48,227 nucleotides of DNA, taken from NCBI GenBank assembly GCA_001797335.1, contig MGPE01000002.1, positions 1-48,227 of the forward strand. Direction: 5' to 3'. The translations under genes and the position numbers were made by a program. This document shows, piece after piece, positions 1 to 7,557 of the stretch (its first letter is position 1; every line of letters begins with the position of its first letter). The notes under the pieces are model-generated. The model ran no database searches. It saw only the letters and a program-made list of their open reading frames with translations, and was not told the DNA's origin. The stretch comes from Deltaproteobacteria bacterium GWA2_38_16 (GTDB taxonomy: Bacteria; Bdellovibrionota; JACOXK01; 2-02-FULL-40-11).

Positions 1-249
1 TGCCTCCCCAGCGTTAATTTGAGTTTTCTCAAGTTGAATACCTTGAACAATAACGGGAAGATCTGTATCGGGGCCCGTAAAAACCACATTATTTTGATTT
101 TGTTGACCTGAATCTTGAGTCCCTTGGTTTAACGTTGTTGAACTCTCAGAAGAACTTCCACCGCCGCCTCCCCCGCCACCGCATTGTATCAAGGTTAAAA
201 AGATTAAAAATATTCCCCCGTTACATAGAACCCGCACACACTTTTTCAT
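1..249 (-). CDS. lipoprotein, N-terminal part (gene runs off the left edge)
   Basis: Only the first 83 codons are inside the window. The start is an ATG at 247-249 with AAGGAG about seven bases upstream. The product begins with a charged MKKCVRV segment, a hydrophobic stretch and a lipobox ending LIQC, so it should be lipidated and exported. Cys is followed by eight glycines encoded by mixed GGN codons, then a Ser/Gln/Asn-rich linker, after which a folded domain seems to begin (VVFTGPDTDLPVIVQGIQLE). Glycine tracts after the lipidated Cys are common in lipoproteins of myxobacterial and Bdellovibrio-like bacteria. No function can be assigned from this fragment. Confidence 0.8.
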   Translation of the reverse strand, partial: MKKCVRVLCNGGIFLIFLTLIQCGGGGGGGGSSSESSTTLNQGTQDSGQQNQNNVVFTGPDTDLPVIVQGIQLEKTQINAGEA

Positions 250-412
250 GAGAATTCTCCTTAGAAAAATAAAAGAAAATAATACCCACAAACGTACAAC
301 ATCTTGATTTTAATTATAGCCACTTTCAAAGCTTTGTATAGCTTAAATTAATTTAAAGATTAAAATTTCATGAAAAGGATTAAAGAGACTATTTAGTTAT
401 TTAAACTGCTCC
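250..412. other. AT-rich intergenic region upstream of the first lipoprotein
   Basis: This gap holds the leader of the left-edge lipoprotein gene, with AAGGAG close to its ATG. A TATAAT-like hexamer preceded by GGC lies around 314-322 on the minus strand and could be an extended -10 box. No convincing -35 box, RNA gene or further ORF is seen. Confidence 0.4.
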
Positions 413-1579
413 CTAACGAAAATTTCGATATAGGTCTAACGCTTTTTTCCAAGGAAGAAGAGTCATATCATGGCCAAGATTTCTGGAATGTTCATCCTGG
501 AGAGAAACGATATATAAAGGGACTTCTTTAAAACGAGCACGAAAAGCTTTTAACGATGTTTCATTTTTAATTTGCTTTCCAGATTTAATTTCAAAAGCTA
601 AAAGAGGGCCCTTGCTTCCCTCAATCAACACATCCACTTCCCATCGTTCTTCTCTCCACAATGAAATCTTATGCTCTTTGTTTAAATAATCTTTTATTCG
701 AAATAGTTCATTCATAAACCATGTTTCAAATAATATGCCTGTCTCTTCTGGAGAAGGATCTGAGGTTAATCGGCCTTGAATTGCGCGAACAACACCACAA
801 TCAAAAAAATAAAATTTTGGCCGTGCTTTTTTTCTTTCACTCCTGTTAAAAGGCCAAACAAATCTTCCGACAAGGGTGTCTTCAAGAATTTGATAATATT
901 CTTTGACCGTGCTGGGAGCGACAGAACATTCCCGGGAAATATTCGCATATTCAATCATTTGTCCATTTGCCTGAGCCGCTACTTCGAAAAAACGCTGAAA
1001 CGTATCCAATTGCCTTACCAAAGCCTCAGCCTGAATTTCCTCTTTTAAATAAATCGTATAATAACTTTTTAATAAATGAACGGCTTCTTCCCTTTTTTCT
1101 TTTAGAAACAAAGAAATTCTAGGCAAAGTGCCAAACCGCAAAGCATTGTGAAGATAAAACTCTTTCCCAAGCTCAAAAACAGTCAGAGGATGTAAGTGAA
1201 ATTCCAAAGCTCTCCCCCCTAAAAGATTTGCACTTCCCCGTTTTAATTTTCTAGCGCTGGAACCAGATAAAAAAAACTGATGTTCATACTTTTCAATTCC
1301 CATTTGAATATAATCTAAAAGGACAGGAAGTCGCTGTATCTCATCAACCACAATTTTCGATTTTGGTTGCAAAACGGATACCTCTTCCCAAAATAATTTT
1401 GGATTGGATCTGAATCTAAGCTCCAGATCTGGGTCTAACAGATCAAAGTACCGATTCGATGGAATCTTTTCCAAAAGCTTTGTTTTGCCTGTCATGCGAG
1501 GGCCAAACAAGAAAATAGAGGATAAAACTTGACTAAGATCTAACTCACGGTCATAAATCATATTGTTATTTAATACCAT
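413..1579 (-). CDS. AAA-family ATPase with DUF4143 domain
   Basis: A protein of 388 residues. Near the N-terminus is a P-loop GPRMTGKT (about 26-33), followed by a Walker B KIVVDEIQ (about 75-82). The C-terminal half resembles the DUF4143 nuclease-like domain, including a late segment with an acidic residue and FEIKSGK, as in PD-(D/E)XK folds. Such proteins are widespread stand-alone ATPases of uncertain role, often suspected in genome defence or toxin-like functions. A TTG at 1586-1588 extends the frame, but ATG 1577-1579 or 1559-1561 is more likely; no Shine-Dalgarno sequence distinguishes them. It follows the acyl carrier protein gene by only a few bases, so it may be co-transcribed, though no functional link to lipid chemistry is apparent. 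Confidence 0.85.
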   Translation of the reverse strand: MVLNNNMIYDRELDLSQVLSSIFLFGPRMTGKTKLLEKIPSNRYFDLLDPDLELRFRSNPKLFWEEVSVLQPKSKIVVDEIQRLPVLLDYIQMGIEKYEHQFFLSGSSARKLKRGSANLLGGRALEFHLHPLTVFELGKEFYLHNALRFGTLPRISLFLKEKREEAVHLLKSYYTIYLKEEIQAEALVRQLDTFQRFFEVAAQANGQMIEYANISRECSVAPSTVKEYYQILEDTLVGRFVWPFNRSERKKARPKFYFFDCGVVRAIQGRLTSDPSPEETGILFETWFMNELFRIKDYLNKEHKISLWREERWEVDVLIEGSKGPLLAFEIKSGKQIKNETSLKAFRARFKEVPLYIVSLQDEHSRNLGHDMTLLPWKKALDLYRNFR

Positions 1580-1592
1580 AAATAACAATATA

Positions 1593-1856
1593 TCATTGAT
1601 TTATGTAATTGTAAAGAAAATCAACCAATGACCCCAGGGTCAGTTTTTTATCCCTCTGATTTTCGAGCCATTGTGGAAGGGGCAAAGAACGCCCAAAGCG
1701 TTTTTCAAGCTCCGAAGCCAAGGCCACTAATGCCATGGAATCAAATCCCAAATCTTCTGTAAAAGAAGCCATGTCTTTTAAGTGCTTACGATTCATTTGC
1801 TTTCGAACGGTGAGAATGGATTGAACTAATATTTCTCTAATTTCAACTTCAGTCAT
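1593..1856 (-). CDS. acyl carrier protein
   Basis: An 87-residue four-helix carrier protein. The motif LGFDSMALVAL contains the serine (Ser40) that receives the 4'-phosphopantetheine arm. It overlaps the end of the fatty acyl-AMP ligase gene by eight bases, so the two are translationally coupled and the ligase probably loads its acyl-adenylate onto this carrier. Sequence and context differ from the housekeeping AcpP of fatty acid synthesis, which would sit with fabD/fabG/fabF; none of those are here. The final product (modified lipid, lipopeptide or similar) is unknown because no ketosynthase or peptide synthetase gene is in the window. Confidence 0.88.
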   Translation of the reverse strand: MTEVEIREILVQSILTVRKQMNRKHLKDMASFTEDLGFDSMALVALASELEKRFGRSLPLPQWLENQRDKKLTLGSLVDFLYNYINQ

Positions 1857-3696
1857 GTTTTTTTCTCTTCAAAAGCGAACTCATCATATAAAAGAACATG
1901 CTGATGATCAAATTTGTACGGAATATAAAATATCTGAATCGATCTTTTAAAGAAATAACGGTATTTAATTTTCCTTCTAGATATAAGGCTTTATATTTTG
2001 CCCGTTGTAATTTTCCGCTCGTGGTTTTGGTGAGCGTTCCTCTGGGGAAAATCACCACTTCATCTGGAGCAATTCCAATTCTACTGGACACTTCGCTGAC
2101 TATTCTTGAAGAAAGTTCATCTCGTTTTTTATAAAAATCTGGTTTTACTTCTGCCAGGACCACCAGTTTTTCAGTTCCCATTTTTTCTTCATACACCCCA
2201 AAAGTCACCACACATCCTCGTCTCACACCGGTAATACTTTCCACGACCACTTCAATATCTTGAGGACAAAAATTACGCCCTCCTTTAATGATCATGTCTT
2301 TCTTACGACCCACAATATACAAATGCCCGTCGGCCAAATATCCTAAATCTCCCGTATAAAGCCAGTGGTTTCGGATGGCCTGACGAGTTTCAAGTTCTCT
2401 TTGATAATATCCATCCATCACAGAAGGGCCTCGAACCGCAATTTCTCCCACATGGCGTTCAGCTAACATATTTCCAAGATCATCTATAATAACCACCTCA
2501 TGATCCAAAATAGGTTTTCCCACAGACACAAAACAAAGAGTAGGCACTGCTGTCTGAGTCAAATCAGGAATCGCCACTCGATTAAGCTCAAATTCCTCTC
2601 GTTGAACCGTATCATAAATAAGTCCTTCACCCGGTTGCACAAAAGAAATGGCCAGGCAGTTTTCGGCCATGCCATATCCCGACACAAAGGCTTTGGGATT
2701 AAAACCATAGGGTTCAAATCGTTTAATAAATTTTTCGATGGTGGGCACAGAAATAGGCTCCGCCCCACTAAACGCTACTCTCCAACTCGAAAGATCAATA
2801 TCTTTCATTTCTTCAGGTCGAATGCGGTTTAAACAAAGACTATAAGCAGAGTTTGGCCCCGTAGACATCGTTGCTTTATATTTTGAAATGGCTAGTAACC
2901 ATTGTTTAGGATCAAACAGAAATTTTTCAGGAGACATCAGTACGAGCTGCATGCCTGCATAGAGCGTATGTAAAAAAGCCCCGATAAGCCCCATATCGTG
3001 AAACAAGGGCAGCCAGCTCACGGCACAATCTCTAGCATTGGATTTTAATCCGTGAATCAAAGATTGAATTTGAGCTACCAACTGCTCATGCCGAATCACA
3101 ACCCCTTTGGGCAAAGATGTACTGCCAGAAGTATATTGAATAAACGCCACATCTTCTGGAAATACCGTTAAGGGATTATAGGAAAGCTGAACCCCTTTGG
3201 GCAATCTATCGACGATAGAAATAACGACAGACTGAGATACTTTTTCAGCTGTTTTTTCACACAAGGCTTTATTGGATTCCGTGGTGAGTACATATTTAGC
3301 CGCAGCATCCCGAAAGATATGCCCTAAAACCTCAGCTGCTTTATTTAAACTTTGAAGAATGGTTTCTCGCGTCACCACAGGAACGGCCACTCCACCGGCC
3401 ATTAAAGTTCCTAGAAAACTTGTTAAAAAAGACCTCCCATTGGGAATAGCCAAAATGACCCGATCCCCTCGCTTTAGCCCCAGGCTTTGAAGCTTGGAGG
3501 ACTGAAGAGAAGCTTCTTCATAGAGGTTCTTATAGGTAATTTTTTCTTCCTGCCCATTGAAATGATTTAAATAGCAATAGTTCTCATCGGGGCATGTTTT
3601 ATTCCAATAATCCAAAGCCTCTATAACAGAAGAAAATTTTGGAGCTTGTTCTCTCATATTTAATTGTCTATCCATATCCATCACCTTCTTTGGCAT
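1849..3696 (-). CDS. fatty acyl-AMP ligase-like (AMP-dependent synthetase)
   Basis: A 615-residue ANL-superfamily enzyme that activates a carboxylic acid as its adenylate. Visible motifs are YTSGSTSLPKG (about 188-198), HDMGLIG (233-239), GYGMAEN (340-346), YTGDLGYL, GRKKDMIIKGGRN and a C-terminal TSGKLQR containing the catalytic lysine. HDMGLIG and the PQDIE after the hinge are typical of fatty acyl-AMP ligases (FAAL) that load acyl carrier proteins rather than CoA, which agrees with the overlapping ACP gene. Unusually, the protein continues after the catalytic C-domain with about 40 residues containing a hydrophobic helix (FIFRTNLIISMFFYMMSSLL) and a basic tail, suggesting membrane association. 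A minus-strand TTTAAT lies six bases before the ATG, but its -35 box is weak. Confidence 0.87.
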   Translation of the reverse strand: MPKKVMDMDRQLNMREQAPKFSSVIEALDYWNKTCPDENYCYLNHFNGQEEKITYKNLYEEASLQSSKLQSLGLKRGDRVILAIPNGRSFLTSFLGTLMAGGVAVPVVTRETILQSLNKAAEVLGHIFRDAAAKYVLTTESNKALCEKTAEKVSQSVVISIVDRLPKGVQLSYNPLTVFPEDVAFIQYTSGSTSLPKGVVIRHEQLVAQIQSLIHGLKSNARDCAVSWLPLFHDMGLIGAFLHTLYAGMQLVLMSPEKFLFDPKQWLLAISKYKATMSTGPNSAYSLCLNRIRPEEMKDIDLSSWRVAFSGAEPISVPTIEKFIKRFEPYGFNPKAFVSGYGMAENCLAISFVQPGEGLIYDTVQREEFELNRVAIPDLTQTAVPTLCFVSVGKPILDHEVVIIDDLGNMLAERHVGEIAVRGPSVMDGYYQRELETRQAIRNHWLYTGDLGYLADGHLYIVGRKKDMIIKGGRNFCPQDIEVVVESITGVRRGCVVTFGVYEEKMGTEKLVVLAEVKPDFYKKRDELSSRIVSEVSSRIGIAPDEVVIFPRGTLTKTTSGKLQRAKYKALYLEGKLNTVISLKDRFRYFIFRTNLIISMFFYMMSSLLKRKKHD

Positions 3697-3790
3697 ATTC
3701 TCATTAAAATCTCATGAGAACTCTCTAATTCCAATTTAATTATACCTCTCTCTTTAAAAATAATACAACTTTCTATCTTTAATGCTATCT

Positions 3791-3885
3791 TATGGGTCCT
3801 GTCATCGAAGGACGCTCTCCATCGTTCGTCCTCACTTCGTTCCGGTCGCGTCGATGGAGCCTCTCCTTCGATGCCACCCAACCCT
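3791..3885. repeat. long imperfect palindrome, copy A of a variable-arm family
   Basis: The left arm CATCGAAGGA-N2-CTCTCCATCG pairs with the right arm CGATGGAGCCTCTCCTTCGATG, enclosing a smaller inner stem. The outer borders TATGGGTCCTGTC and GCCACCCAACCC are almost the same as those of the element at 35924-36035, although the arms differ in sequence. It separates the acyl-AMP ligase gene from the small exported protein gene. Confidence 0.7.
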
Positions 3886-3898
3886 CAAAAGTTAGTTG

Positions 3899-3907
3899 TG
3901 GTATAAT
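3899..3907 (+). promoter_or_regulatory. extended -10 promoter for the 90-residue exported protein
   Basis: TGGTATAAT is a consensus extended -10 element. Transcription would begin near 3914, leaving a leader of about 24 bases with GGGGG before the ATG at 3938. No clear -35 box is needed or seen. Confidence 0.6.
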
Positions 3908-3937
3908 AAAAGAAGAAATAAAAACAGGGGGTTTTTT

Positions 3938-4210
3938 ATGGAACGTTTATGGATCACTCTCGTCGCATTCATCTGTATGATCATCGCGTTGTTCACGGGG
4001 AAAGTCTCATATGCCGACGCGGAAGATGCCCGCATTCGAGGATCAGAACTCACAGTCCAACGCATGGAAGAACAAAAAAAGGCTGAGAAGCAAGCCCTGG
4101 AACGTAGCCCAGCCATGCAAAAGCGGATTGAACAGATGAAGCTACCCGCATACAAAATGGATGGCTCCCAATACGAGCCTGAAGAGACAGCTAAAGAAGA
4201 CAAAAAATAA
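3938..4210 (+). CDS. small exported or membrane-anchored protein of unknown function
   Basis: The frame is open from 3896, but ATG 3938 is preferred because it follows a G-rich Shine-Dalgarno and gives a proper signal segment (MERLWITLVAFICMIIALF, then a possible cleavage after VSYA). The remaining 65 residues are highly charged and probably helical, rich in Glu, Lys and Gln. I recognise no family. It is followed by a separate promoter for the next small gene. Confidence 0.6.
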   Translation: MERLWITLVAFICMIIALFTGKVSYADAEDARIRGSELTVQRMEEQKKAEKQALERSPAMQKRIEQMKLPAYKMDGSQYEPEETAKEDKK

Positions 4211-4228
4211 GGAATTTCAGCAATTTAT

Positions 4229-4257
4229 TTGACTTTGCTGAAGCAAATCTATACTCT
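4229..4257 (+). promoter_or_regulatory. sigma-70-type promoter for the 28-residue membrane protein
   Basis: TTGACT (4229-4234), 17 bases, then TACTCT (4252-4257), with an alternative TATACT at 4250-4255. The -35 box sits in the loop of an inverted repeat with 8-base arms (TTCAGCAA 4216-4223, TTGCTGAA 4235-4242), which could be an operator or the 3' hairpin of the preceding transcript. Confidence 0.5.
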
Positions 4258-4295
4258 ATTGGTGTAGCTATTGAAAAGGACGGAGAAAAGAAAAC

Positions 4296-4382
4296 ATGAA
4301 AAAGGTTTTTGATTATCCCTTAATCAACATTATATTTTATGCTTTTTTAGTGATTTCTTCTCTTGTGCTCCTCATGCGATAG
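4296..4382 (+). CDS. 28-residue single-helix membrane protein
   Basis: A short ORF starting at ATG 4296 with GGAG about ten bases upstream and a plausible promoter at 4229. The product begins MKKVFDYPL and is then almost entirely hydrophobic, ending in Arg, as in small bitopic inner-membrane proteins. No homologue is recognised. Promoter, ribosome site and amphipathic layout support it being real, but at this length it could also be chance. Its stop codon touches the following dispersed repeat. Confidence 0.45.
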   Translation: MKKVFDYPLINIIFYAFLVISSLVLLMR

Positions 4383-4408
4383 TCATCCCGGACTAGATCC
4401 GGGATCCA
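4381..4408. repeat. dispersed palindrome of the GTCATCCCGGA type
   Basis: CCCGGA-ctaga-TCCGGG forms a short stem flanked by GTCAT and TCCATT. Units of this kind are scattered through many bacterial genomes. Here it lies between convergent genes and may act as a transcription end. Confidence 0.6.
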
Positions 4409-4409
4409 T

Positions 4410-5354
4410 TTATCGCTCAGCAGCCCTGCGAGCACTTCTTAATAAAATGGGTAGTAGTGCATCTAAAATTCCACCTCGATATTCCCCTTCTTTTAAGTGA
4501 TAGGTTAAATGCCAAAGCAATGCTCTATCCAATTTATCCTGTTCAGCCATTCTTCGAATCATCTCCCAACGAGCAGCGCCAGGAGTCATGGGGATATCAG
4601 GATTACCCGGAATATTTCGCATCCCCTCTTCTGCTCTTTCTGAAACAATCCGCTCAATGACTTCTCGAAGGGAAGGCATATCGTTAGGAAGTACTTCATC
4701 CAATCCTTGTTCCGGCATCTGTCCTAAAATAGCCCTTAAAGATTTCCTCAATCCTTTAGCCACTCCTTGAATTGGGATCCACTGGACATCTTTGGCTTCA
4801 ATAGGAGTTCCTTTGACAAGAGAAGTTCGAACCACTGCTCTGGGGATGATGGCTACATCCGATTCAGTTAACACTAAAATATTTTGTCCATCAATACCCA
4901 GCCCTTTTATTTCAAGTCCTTCTCCCCATTTAATATCAATCCAAGTCGGTTGAATCGTCGGATTATATTGATAGAGCATAGATAGACGCCCTTTTCTTAA
5001 AGCAAAAAGGGCTCGATCGATAACCACAATTTCTTGTACAGAAGGGTCTTGTACTAAAAAAAGCCAAGCACCCCTATCCCACCGAAACACTGAGCCATCT
5101 CGTTGAAGTAGCCACAAGCCTTTTTCAGAAAACGTAATTTGTTGATTTAATTCTTTTTGAACATGAGCAGAAGCACACTCTATAAAATTCACTTCCACCG
5201 TTCCATCAGATCTCAATACAGCTACATCACCCATGCTATTCACTTGATATTGAATTATGGCATTTGATTTTCCAGGTTCGGCCGCATAGATAAAATCGAC
5301 AAAATTAAAATGCAGGAGAAAAAGGATTAGAAAAAAATAAAGTATCTTTTTCAT
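4410..5354 (-). CDS. exported protein of unknown function
   Basis: A 314-residue protein starting at ATG 5352-5354 with a signal peptide (MKKILYFFLILFLLHFNFV... ending near IYAAEP). The first half contains repeated short beta-like units with SDGTV, RDGSVFRW and FALRKGRL, which looks like part of a beta-propeller. The second half is helical and charged, including a PGNPDIPMTPGAARWEM segment. The frame is open upstream to a TTG at 5388-5390, but a TTGACA-17-TAAAAG promoter overlaps that extension and would start transcription at about the ATG, so the shorter form is favoured. No known family. Confidence 0.7.
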   Translation of the reverse strand: MKKILYFFLILFLLHFNFVDFIYAAEPGKSNAIIQYQVNSMGDVAVLRSDGTVEVNFIECASAHVQKELNQQITFSEKGLWLLQRDGSVFRWDRGAWLFLVQDPSVQEIVVIDRALFALRKGRLSMLYQYNPTIQPTWIDIKWGEGLEIKGLGIDGQNILVLTESDVAIIPRAVVRTSLVKGTPIEAKDVQWIPIQGVAKGLRKSLRAILGQMPEQGLDEVLPNDMPSLREVIERIVSERAEEGMRNIPGNPDIPMTPGAARWEMIRRMAEQDKLDRALLWHLTYHLKEGEYRGGILDALLPILLRSARRAAER

Positions 5355-5361
5355 GCCTCCC

Positions 5362-5390
5362 CTTTTACGAGTATTCTTGTTTTTTGTCAA
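5362..5390 (-). promoter_or_regulatory. promoter giving a leaderless mRNA for the exported protein
   Basis: On the minus strand TTGACA (5385-5390), 17 bases, TAAAAG (5362-5367), then seven bases to the ATG at 5354. The predicted +1 falls on or next to the A of the start codon. Confidence 0.6.
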
Positions 5391-5410
5391 TTTTTCAGTT
5401 AAATAAAGTA

Positions 5411-5480
5411 TGTCATCCTGAGCAAAGCGAAGGATCTAGATTCTTCACTACGGGGCAAGCTCCTTCGTTCAGAATGACAC
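5411..5480. repeat. 70-bp inverted-repeat element abutting asnS
   Basis: The left end TGTCATCCTGAGCAAAGCGA and the right end, read in reverse as TGTCATTCTGAACGAAGGAG, are imperfect terminal inverted repeats. The sequence belongs to the common GTCATTCTGAG...GAAGAATCT class of dispersed elements. It ends only ten bases before the asnS start codon and so replaces whatever leader asnS once had. A shorter relative lies inside mutS (37736-37765). Confidence 0.7.
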
Positions 5481-5490
5481 ATTTTCTTAT

Positions 5491-6777
5491 ATGACAAAAA
5501 GAATTTATATTTCAGATATTCATCAGCATGTGGGAAAAACAGTCACCCTTTTTGGCTGGGTCTACAATAAACGCTCCAGTGGAAAAATTAATTTCTTAAT
5601 TCTCCGAGATGGCACCGGAACCATTCAAGGCATCGTTGCCAAAGGAGAATCCGAAGACTCTGCCTTAAAAGCATTCGATGAGCTTACCCAAGAGACTTCT
5701 ATTAAGGTCACCGGTATCGTTCGGGAATTTCGAGGAAATTATGAGCTAGCCATTCAGTCTATAGACATTATCCATCTAACCCAAGATTATCCCATCACCC
5801 CTAAAGAGCATGGAGTGGATTACCTGATGGATAAACGCCATTTATGGCTTCGCTCTTCTAGACAGTATAATATCCTTCGCATTCGAAGCGAGCTCATTCA
5901 TGCATGTCGAGATTATTTTCATGGAAATGGATTTACTCTCATTGATGCTCCCATGTTTACCCCTTCTGCCTGTGAAGGCACCACGACCCTTTTTGAAGTC
6001 AAATATTTTGACGACAAAGTGTATCTCACTCAAAGTGGTCAACTCTATATTGAAGCAGGATGCCAGGCCTTTGGAAAAGTCTATTGTTTTGGCCCTACAT
6101 TTAGAGCAGAAAAATCTAAAACCAGACGACACCTCACTGAATTTTGGATGGTGGAACCTGAAGTTGCCTTTAATGATCTCAATGACAATATGGAGTTAGC
6201 CGAAGATTTCTTAGAATATATCGTTCAACGAACGCTTAAAAATCGAAAAAAAGAATTAGAAAGCCTAGAGCGAGATACAAAAATTCTAGCCAATACCAAA
6301 GCCCCTCTTCCCAGGATTAGCTATGATGAAGCCATTGAAATTCTTAAAAAAGAAAACAATCCCTTTCAATGGGGAGGAGATTTTGGAGCCCCCGATGAAA
6401 CTATTTTAGCCAATAAATTTGATAGGCCTTTTTTCGTTCATCGCTTTCCTTCAGCCATTAAAGCATTTTATATGAAAGAAGATCCAACGAATAAAAAACT
6501 CTCCCTTTCAATGGATGTTTTAGCCCCCGAAGGATATGGAGAAATCATTGGAGGTGGACAGCGGGAAGAAAATATTGATGTCCTTTTAGCCAAATTAGCT
6601 GAGCATAAACTCGATCCAAAATATTTTGAATGGTATCTGGATTTAAGACGATATGGGTCTGTCCCCCATGCAGGATTTGGAATGGGCATTGAGAGATGTT
6701 TGGCATGGATCTGCGGGCTTGAACATGTACGAGAAACTATTCCTTTCCCTCGCATGCTCTACCGAACTACTCCCTAA
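5491..6777 (+). CDS. asnS: asparagine--tRNA ligase
   Basis: A class IIb aminoacyl-tRNA synthetase of 428 residues, normal for AsnRS. The N-terminal OB-fold anticodon-binding domain (about 1-100) contains [26 protein letters not shown]. Motif 2 is [15 protein letters not shown] (204-218), whose [13 protein letters not shown] form is characteristic of AsnRS rather than AspRS. Motif 3 is [12 protein letters not shown], followed by IPFPR. It charges tRNA-Asn directly, so this organism need not rely solely on the transamidation route. There is no Shine-Dalgarno sequence, because a palindromic element ends ten bases before the ATG. rsmI follows after five bases. Confidence 0.95.
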   Translation: MTKRIYISDIHQHVGKTVTLFGWVYNKRSSGKINFLILRDGTGTIQGIVAKGESEDSALKAFDELTQETSIKVTGIVREFRGNYELAIQSIDIIHLTQDYPITPKEHGVDYLMDKRHLWLRSSRQYNILRIRSELIHACRDYFHGNGFTLIDAPMFTPSACEGTTTLFEVKYFDDKVYLTQSGQLYIEAGCQAFGKVYCFGPTFRAEKSKTRRHLTEFWMVEPEVAFNDLNDNMELAEDFLEYIVQRTLKNRKKELESLERDTKILANTKAPLPRISYDEAIEILKKENNPFQWGGDFGAPDETILANKFDRPFFVHRFPSAIKAFYMKEDPTNKKLSLSMDVLAPEGYGEIIGGGQREENIDVLLAKLAEHKLDPKYFEWYLDLRRYGSVPHAGFGMGIERCLAWICGLEHVRETIPFPRMLYRTTP

Positions 6778-6782
6778 CAAAT

Positions 6783-7466
6783 ATGACCTCAGGCACCCTT
6801 TATGTTATTGGACTTCCCATCGGAAATTTAAAAGATATCAGTCATCATGCTCAAGAAGTTTTACAAAAACTCAATATTTTAGCCTGCGAAGATACACGCC
6901 ATGCATTTCAACTTTTAAAAGATCTAAATCTTCCCCACAATAAAAAACTTATTTCACTCTATAAAGACAATGAACAAAGACGCGTCCCAATACTTCTTAA
7001 ATTGCTCAAAGAAGGAAATGACATTGGGCTTATCGTTTCAAGAGGCATGCCTCTTATTTCAGATCCAGGGTACGTGTGCATTCGAGAGATTATCCAACAA
7101 AATATCCCTCTTCACATTCTTCCAGGGCCTTCCGCCTGTACCGCTGCTTTGGCCATCTCTGGCCTACCTCCGGACAAATTTGTTTTCTTAGGTTTTCCTC
7201 CTCGAAAACCTGGAAAACAAAAAAATTTTTTTGAAAAATATGCCAAACTTGAAATCACGCTTATTTTTTACGAATCTCCTAGACGAATAGACAAAACCCT
7301 TCACAATTTAGAACCTTTATTTGGCACCTGGAACATAGCTATTTGCCGAGAACTCACCAAAATTCACGAAGAAGTCATTCGCGGAAATTATTCAGAGACC
7401 TTAAATTCTTTAAAAGAAAAAAAGTGGCTAGGTGAAATGACCATTCTCATCTCTCCAAAAATTTAA
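6783..7466 (+). CDS. rsmI: 16S rRNA (cytidine(1402)-2'-O)-methyltransferase
   Basis: A 227-residue member of the tetrapyrrole-methylase fold that methylates C1402 in the decoding centre of 16S rRNA. Visible family blocks are VIGLPIGNLKDIS at the N-terminus, ACEDTR, PLISDPGY, LPGPSACTAALAISGLP, FLGFPPRKPGK and FYESPRRI. The SAM-binding loop usually reads VSDAGTPLISDPG; here it is VSRGMPLISDPG (about 85-96), one residue shorter and lacking the Asp. All other blocks are intact, so the gene is probably functional but divergent. It sits five bases after asnS and is probably co-transcribed with it. Confidence 0.9.
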   Translation: MTSGTLYVIGLPIGNLKDISHHAQEVLQKLNILACEDTRHAFQLLKDLNLPHNKKLISLYKDNEQRRVPILLKLLKEGNDIGLIVSRGMPLISDPGYVCIREIIQQNIPLHILPGPSACTAALAISGLPPDKFVFLGFPPRKPGKQKNFFEKYAKLEITLIFYESPRRIDKTLHNLEPLFGTWNIAICRELTKIHEEVIRGNYSETLNSLKEKKWLGEMTILISPKI

Positions 7467-7522
7467 AAAATATTTTTGTTTTCTTGAAATGTTTGGTAGA
7501 ATAAAGATGTTTAGTACGTAAC

Positions 7523-7550
7523 TTGGATCGGAGTCTCATTAAATTTTAAT
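7523..7550 (+). promoter_or_regulatory. putative promoter of the propeller lipoprotein
   Basis: TTGGAT (7523-7528), 16 bases, TTTAAT (7545-7550), then seven bases to ATG 7558. The boxes are weaker than elsewhere, but the spacing again places +1 at the start codon and no Shine-Dalgarno sequence is present. Confidence 0.4.
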
Positions 7551-7557
7551 GTAATAT

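Noticed and set aside
162-185. Glycine tract of the first lipoprotein as a phase-variable repeat
   Set aside because: The eight Gly codons vary in the third base, so there is no uniform tract prone to slippage.
2500-2832. Plus-strand frames inside the acyl-AMP ligase and similar frames elsewhere
   Set aside because: They are shadows of clear coding regions without recognisable protein features or ribosome sites.
3791-3885. Palindrome A as an integron attC site
   Set aside because: The conserved attC ends (RYYYAAC and GTTRRRY) are absent and there is no cassette array.
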